Shown piece by piece: positions 60,609 to 64,000 of a stretch of 64,000 nt of DNA. The notes under the pieces were generated by a model. That model saw only the letters and a list, made by a program, of their open reading frames with translations, did no database searches and was not told the DNA's origin. The position numbers and the translations under genes were made by a program. Each line of letters opens with the position of its first letter. The stretch's first letter is position 1. This DNA is from Sulfidibacter corallicola (GTDB lineage Bacteria > Acidobacteriota > Holophagae > Acanthopleuribacterales > Acanthopleuribacteraceae): NCBI RefSeq assembly GCF_017498545.1, contig NZ_CP071793.1, forward strand, positions 10,658,256 through 10,722,255, read 5' to 3'.

Positions 60609-63600
60609 TCATTCGCGCGCCTTCTGCGGTTGGCTCACCTGGCTGCGCCGCCAGAAATTGGCCCTGGCGGGCACGGAACCCGGCGTCGTGGAACGCTCGC
60701 TGGTGGGCGGCCCGATCGTGGGTCGTCCGGTGTCGGCGGACTCGCGCAAACCGCCGGTTTCGGCGATCGTTTCGCGTTCGATTGAGGTCGCGGTCGCGGC
60801 GCCCGGCTCGGCCCCATCCGAATGGGATGGGCGCGGTGGCTCGGACTGCACGGCGCGGCGGTTCAACTGCGGCAAGGGCAGGGCTTGGCGGGTGGCTCGA
60901 GGAGCGGCGGGATCGATCATCGGTTGCAGGATCACGTGGGCGTTGGTGCCGCCGTCGGCGAAGCAGTTGATGGCGGCCACCGGCAACGGGTCGGACCAGG
61001 GCTCGGCCTTGCGCGGGAAGGTGAATGGCGATTGGGCCAGATCGAAATGCTTCAGCGGCTGTTTGCCGGAGAGGAACGGCACCAGGCGCCGGTTCCGGAG
61101 CATGAGCACGACCTTGATGAAGCCGGCGATGCCCTCGGCGCAGAGCGGATGCCCGATGTTGGGCTTCATGGAGCCGAGCCCGCAGGACGTCCGGCGATCG
61201 CGGCCGTAGATCGCGTCGACGGCCTTCAATTCGAGCAGGTCGGTGATGTGGGAGCCGGAGCCGTTGACCTCGATGTAGCCGATGTCGCCGGGTCCGTGGC
61301 CGCTCTTGGCCAGGGCCTGGCGCATCACCGCCTTCTGGGCCTCGGGATTGGGTGAGGCGGGCCCCGCCGTGCGGCCGTCGTTGTTGATGGCCAGGCCGCG
61401 GACGACCGCGTGGATCGCGTCGCCGTCGCGCAGGGCCGCATCCAGGGTCTTCAGCATCACCAGGCCCACGCCTTCGCCCAGCACCACGCCCTGGGCGCGC
61501 TGGTCGAACACGTGGAAGGCCGCGTCCGGGCTCAAAATCCCGCGCTGGTGGAACAACCGGTGGGCCCGGTCTCCCGTGAGCAGGCTGATCCCGCCCACGA
61601 GGGCGGCCTCGACCTCGCCGCGCTGCAGGTCGCCGATCGCGCCGTTCATGGCCACCAGCGCCGAGGAGCAGGCGGTATCGAGGACCAGGCTCGGGCCGCG
61701 CAGGTCGAAGAATTGGGAGATGTTGGCGGCGAGGTAGTTCTGGCCGATCGCCACGATCGGGTTGACGGCCTCGTGGAGCCGCCGGTCCTCGGGCAGGTGC
61801 TGGCTGCGGGCGCCCAGGTAGACGCCCAGCGGCCGACCCTTGACTTCGTCGGGGGTGTAGCCGGAGCGGTAGAGCAGCTTCAGGCTCTCTTCCAGCACGA
61901 CCAGCGCCTGGGGATCCATGGCTGCCGCGTCTTTCTCGGGGATCAGGAAGGTGTCGGTGTCGAAGCGGTGAATATCCTCGATCATGCCCGCCTGGAAGTC
62001 GCTCTCGTAACCCCAGCGCGCGGCCGGGACGGGTGCGATGGCGCACTCGCCGCGGCAGAGCAGTTGCCAGTAGGCCTCGGGCGAGGGCGCGCCCGGGAAC
62101 CGGCACGAGAGGCCGATCACGGCGATGTCGCGGTGGCCGCGCTCGGCCGCGGTGGATGTGGCCGGAGCCGGTGCAGGGACAGGTTGAACCTCGGCCTTCA
62201 GAGCTGGTGGTCCGGAAGACAGGGCCGCCAGTTGCGCTTCTGCGCCAACGGGAAGCGCTGCGTCCCGTGAAGGCGTCGCGGCGTCCAGGGCTGTCCGCAG
62301 TTCCGCTTCGAAGTGGTCCAGCAGCCAGGCCGAGAGGTCGCGAATGGTGTTGACCTCGAACATGAGCGAGGGGTCCAACTCGCGGCCGAGGGCCCGGTTG
62401 AGGTCCTTGGCGACCTGGGCCAGGAGGATCGAGTCGACGCCGACCTCGGGGAACGGCGTACGGGGTCCCAGTTCGGCGGCATCCAACTTGAGCTCGGCGC
62501 AGAACAGCGAAGTCAACCAGCGCCGCGTGGCGGCGAGAAGGTCACCACGACCCGACACCGCACCCGAAGCCCCAACGTTCGAAGTCCCCGACGAACCCTG
62601 AGTGGCGTCGCGCCCGGTAGGTTCGGCGGCCCGCCGAACGCGATCCCCATCACCCTCCGAAGGCGCCCAGTTAGAAGTCCCCCACGAACCCTGAGTGGCG
62701 TCATGCCCGGTAGGTTCGGCGGCCCGCCGAACGCGATCCCCATCCCCTACCGAAGGCGCCCGGTCCGGAGTTCCCCACGAACCCAGAGTGGCGTCGCGCC
62801 CGGTAGGTTCGGCGGCCCGCCGAACGCGATCCCCATCCCCTACCGAAGGCGCCCAGTTCGAAGTCCCCCCCGAACCCAGAGTGGCGCCGGGCCCGGTAGG
62901 TTCGGCGGCCCGCCGAACACGATCCCCATCACCCTCCGAAGGCGCCCAGTTCGAAGTTCCCCACGAACCCAGAGTGGCGTCGCGCCCGGTAGGTTCGGCG
63001 GCCCGCCGAACGCGATCCCAATCCCCTACCGAAGGCGCCCGATTCGAAGTCCCCCACGAACCCAGAGTGGCGTCATGCCCGGTAGGTTCGGCGGCCCGCC
63101 GAACATCCTCACGCCTCCCAGTTCCATCCACACCATCTCCCCCGAGCCGAGCCTCCAACAACCGCTCGGGCCGCCAGCGATTCGGGTCGACCACGGCGGG
63201 CAGCACCACGGGCCCGATGCGCTCGGCCAGGATCCGATCCAGCAGGGCCAGGCCCTCCGCGTCGGTGTGGCTGAGCATGCCCGTGGCCCGGTAGGCCGCG
63301 CTGTGGATTTCGCCCACCCCGGACTCCTTCCAACTGGGCCACTGAATGCTGACCAGCGGTGCCGTCTCGTGGTGGGCGCGAGCGAAGGCGTCCATGAAGG
63401 CGTTGGCCATGGCGTAGTCGCCGTGACCCACGGCCAGGCTGGGCACGATGCCGGAAACCGAGGAGAAGTTGAGGAAGAACCGCAACGGCTCGGCACCGAA
63501 AACGGCGAAGAGCGCTTCGAGGCCGGCCACCTTGGGCGCCAGGACGCGGGCCACGCTCGCCTCGGTCTTGCGAACGAGCGCCGGATTGGCCGGATCGCCG

Positions 63601-64000
63601 GTGCCGGCGCAGTGGATCAGGCCGCCGATGGGGCCCAGGTCGGCACGAACGCGATCGCGATGGCCTTGCAACGCGACCCGGTCGGCAATGTCGAAGGACA
63701 GGACCTCGACGCACGCGCCGGCGGCTTCCAGTTCCCGAATCGTGCGAATTTTTCCGGCGACCCCGGGGTCGAGCTCGCCTTCCCATTGGTCGCGAGGCGG
63801 AAGAGCCTGGCGGCCGGTGAGCACCAAGCGCTTCACGCCGTAGTGGGTCACGAAGTGGCGGGCACAGAGCGCACCCAGGCCACGGGTGCCGCCGGTGATC
63901 CACAGGACCCGGTCCTCGGGGAACGAAATCCGCGCGACCGGCTGCGATGCCGGGGGCCGTTCGCGCAGCATGGCGCCCTGGCGGCGACCGTCTCGGTAGC
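60609..64000 (-). CDS. trans-AT PKS, 5'-partial: KR-ACP-KS0 (C-terminal 1129 residues)
   Basis: The reading frame is open to the right edge, so the N-terminus is missing. Numbered from the first visible codon, it begins in a ketoreductase (glycine-rich ITGGTRGLG, catalytic Tyr 195 in the GDYAMANAF motif). A 31-residue repeat array of about 180 residues follows, then an acyl carrier protein with phosphopantetheine Ser 523 (GVDSI) and a ketosynthase ending the protein. The KS keeps Cys 777 (DTACSS) and the second His 950 (NIGH), but the first catalytic His is Asn 912 (EVNGSGS). It should therefore bind and pass on a chain without Claisen condensation (KS0). The next gene starts with a DH, so the two proteins form a split KR-ACP / KS0-DH-ACP dehydrating unit. 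The stop overlaps an ATG of the next gene (ATGA). Family assignment is firm; the missing upstream domains are unknown. Confidence 0.93.
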   Translation of the reverse strand, partial: YRDGRRQGAMLRERPPASQPVARISFPEDRVLWITGGTRGLGALCARHFVTHYGVKRLVLTGRQALPPRDQWEGELDPGVAGKIRTIRELEAAGACVEVLSFDIADRVALQGHRDRVRADLGPIGGLIHCAGTGDPANPALVRKTEASVARVLAPKVAGLEALFAVFGAEPLRFFLNFSSVSGIVPSLAVGHGDYAMANAFMDAFARAHHETAPLVSIQWPSWKESGVGEIHSAAYRATGMLSHTDAEGLALLDRILAERIGPVVLPAVVDPNRWRPERLLEARLGGDGVDGTGRREDVRRAAEPTGHDATLGSWGTSNRAPSVGDWDRVRRAAEPTGRDATLGSWGTSNWAPSEGDGDRVRRAAEPTGPGATLGSGGTSNWAPSVGDGDRVRRAAEPTGRDATLGSWGTPDRAPSVGDGDRVRRAAEPTGHDATQGSWGTSNWAPSEGDGDRVRRAAEPTGRDATQGSSGTSNVGASGAVSGRGDLLAATRRWLTSLFCAELKLDAAELGPRTPFPEVGVDSILLAQVAKDLNRALGRELDPSLMFEVNTIRDLSAWLLDHFEAELRTALDAATPSRDAALPVGAEAQLAALSSGPPALKAEVQPVPAPAPATSTAAERGHRDIAVIGLSCRFPGAPSPEAYWQLLCRGECAIAPVPAARWGYESDFQAGMIEDIHRFDTDTFLIPEKDAAAMDPQALVVLEESLKLLYRSGYTPDEVKGRPLGVYLGARSQHLPEDRRLHEAVNPIVAIGQNYLAANISQFFDLRGPSLVLDTACSSALVAMNGAIGDLQRGEVEAALVGGISLLTGDRAHRLFHQRGILSPDAAFHVFDQRAQGVVLGEGVGLVMLKTLDAALRDGDAIHAVVRGLAINNDGRTAGPASPNPEAQKAVMRQALAKSGHGPGDIGYIEVNGSGSHITDLLELKAVDAIYGRDRRTSCGLGSMKPNIGHPLCAEGIAGFIKVVLMLRNRRLVPFLSGKQPLKHFDLAQSPFTFPRKAEPWSDPLPVAAINCFADGGTNAHVILQPMIDPAAPRATRQALPLPQLNRRAVQSEPPRPSHSDGAEPGAATATSIERETIAETGGLRESADTGRPTIGPPTSERSTTPGSVPARANFWRRSQVSQPQKARE
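62580..63112 (+). repeat. REP-like hairpin array, six copies, 93-bp period
   Basis: GTAG followed by an 8-bp stem and GCC loop occurs with stems at 62621, 62714, 62807, 62900, 62993 and 63086, exactly 93 bp apart. Read in the gene on the minus strand, each unit adds 31 residues (VRRAAEPTG...). The array fills the KR-ACP linker. GTAG lies on the plus strand, opposite to every other array here. Confidence 0.93.

Noticed and set aside
60592..62106. Upstream in-frame extension of the DH-ACP-KS-KR-ACP gene (ATG 62106)
   Set aside because: The extension overlaps the KS0 of the upstream gene in another frame and encodes Arg/Pro/Gly-rich nonsense. The DH begins cleanly at 60591.
62580..63112. CRISPR-like array (regular palindromic repeats)
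   Set aside because: The whole unit is repeated, with no unique spacers. Periods are multiples of three and the frame stays open, so these are in-frame REP-like tandem repeats.

Overview
The window is high-GC DNA (about two thirds G+C by eye). It is filled on the minus strand by seven tightly packed genes of a giant trans-acyltransferase polyketide synthase / non-ribosomal peptide synthetase (trans-AT PKS-NRPS) assembly line. Both ends are open: the first gene enters from beyond the right edge and the last leaves through the left edge. I found no acyltransferase domain in any module, so malonyl units must come from a trans-acting AT outside the window. The organism is probably a high-GC Gram-negative secondary-metabolite producer. 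Five families of GTAG-type REP-like hairpins recall elements described in Gammaproteobacteria (Pseudomonas, Stenotrophomonas/Xanthomonas), but I cannot fix the phylum from this window.

Transcription runs right to left. Gene spacing is a 4-nt ATGA overlap or 2 nt (the alternative starts or first codons at two junctions), 8-12 nt, and at most 31 nt, which indicates one polycistronic unit of more than 64 kb. Order: 60609-64000, ...KR-ACP-KS0; 54994-60591, DH-ACP-KS-KR-ACP; 53873-54985, a free luciferase-like monooxygenase; 51355-53862, KS0-ACP; 32155-51342, O-methyltransferase-like domain, KS0-ACP, KS-ACP-TE, KS0-ACP, docking-C, C, C-A(Thr)-PCP, KS-DH0; 16359-32153, ACP, C-A(Gly)-PCP, KS-DH-KR-ACP, KS-DH-KR-ACP, KS; 1-16327, cMT-ACP, KS-DH-KR-ACP, KS-DH-KR-ACP, KS-DH-cMT-ACP-ACP, KS... 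Several modules are split across gene borders (KS0|DH, DH0|ACP, KS|cMT).

Reading the line as a pathway: a dehydrating step is followed by an oxidation block (monooxygenase, non-elongating KS modules, methyltransferase), then insertion of threonine, one C2 extension, insertion of glycine, and a run of reducing/dehydrating and C-methylating modules expected to build a methyl-branched, partly conjugated chain. These substrate and product statements are inferences from domain content and adenylation-pocket residues.

The most unusual feature is not enzymatic. Nineteen copies of a 19-nt hairpin (8-bp stem, three-base GCY loop), each preceded by GTAG, are embedded in frame in four of the genes, mostly as tandem arrays with periods of 93, 111, 132 and 135 bp. 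The inner five stem pairs differ completely between families but always stay complementary. These look like REP elements that have been domesticated or tolerated inside megasynthase linkers and even inside domains. Three KSs also carry an ACP-like fold between KS and flanking subdomain in which the phosphopantetheine serine is replaced. There is no gene-free stretch longer than 31 bases.
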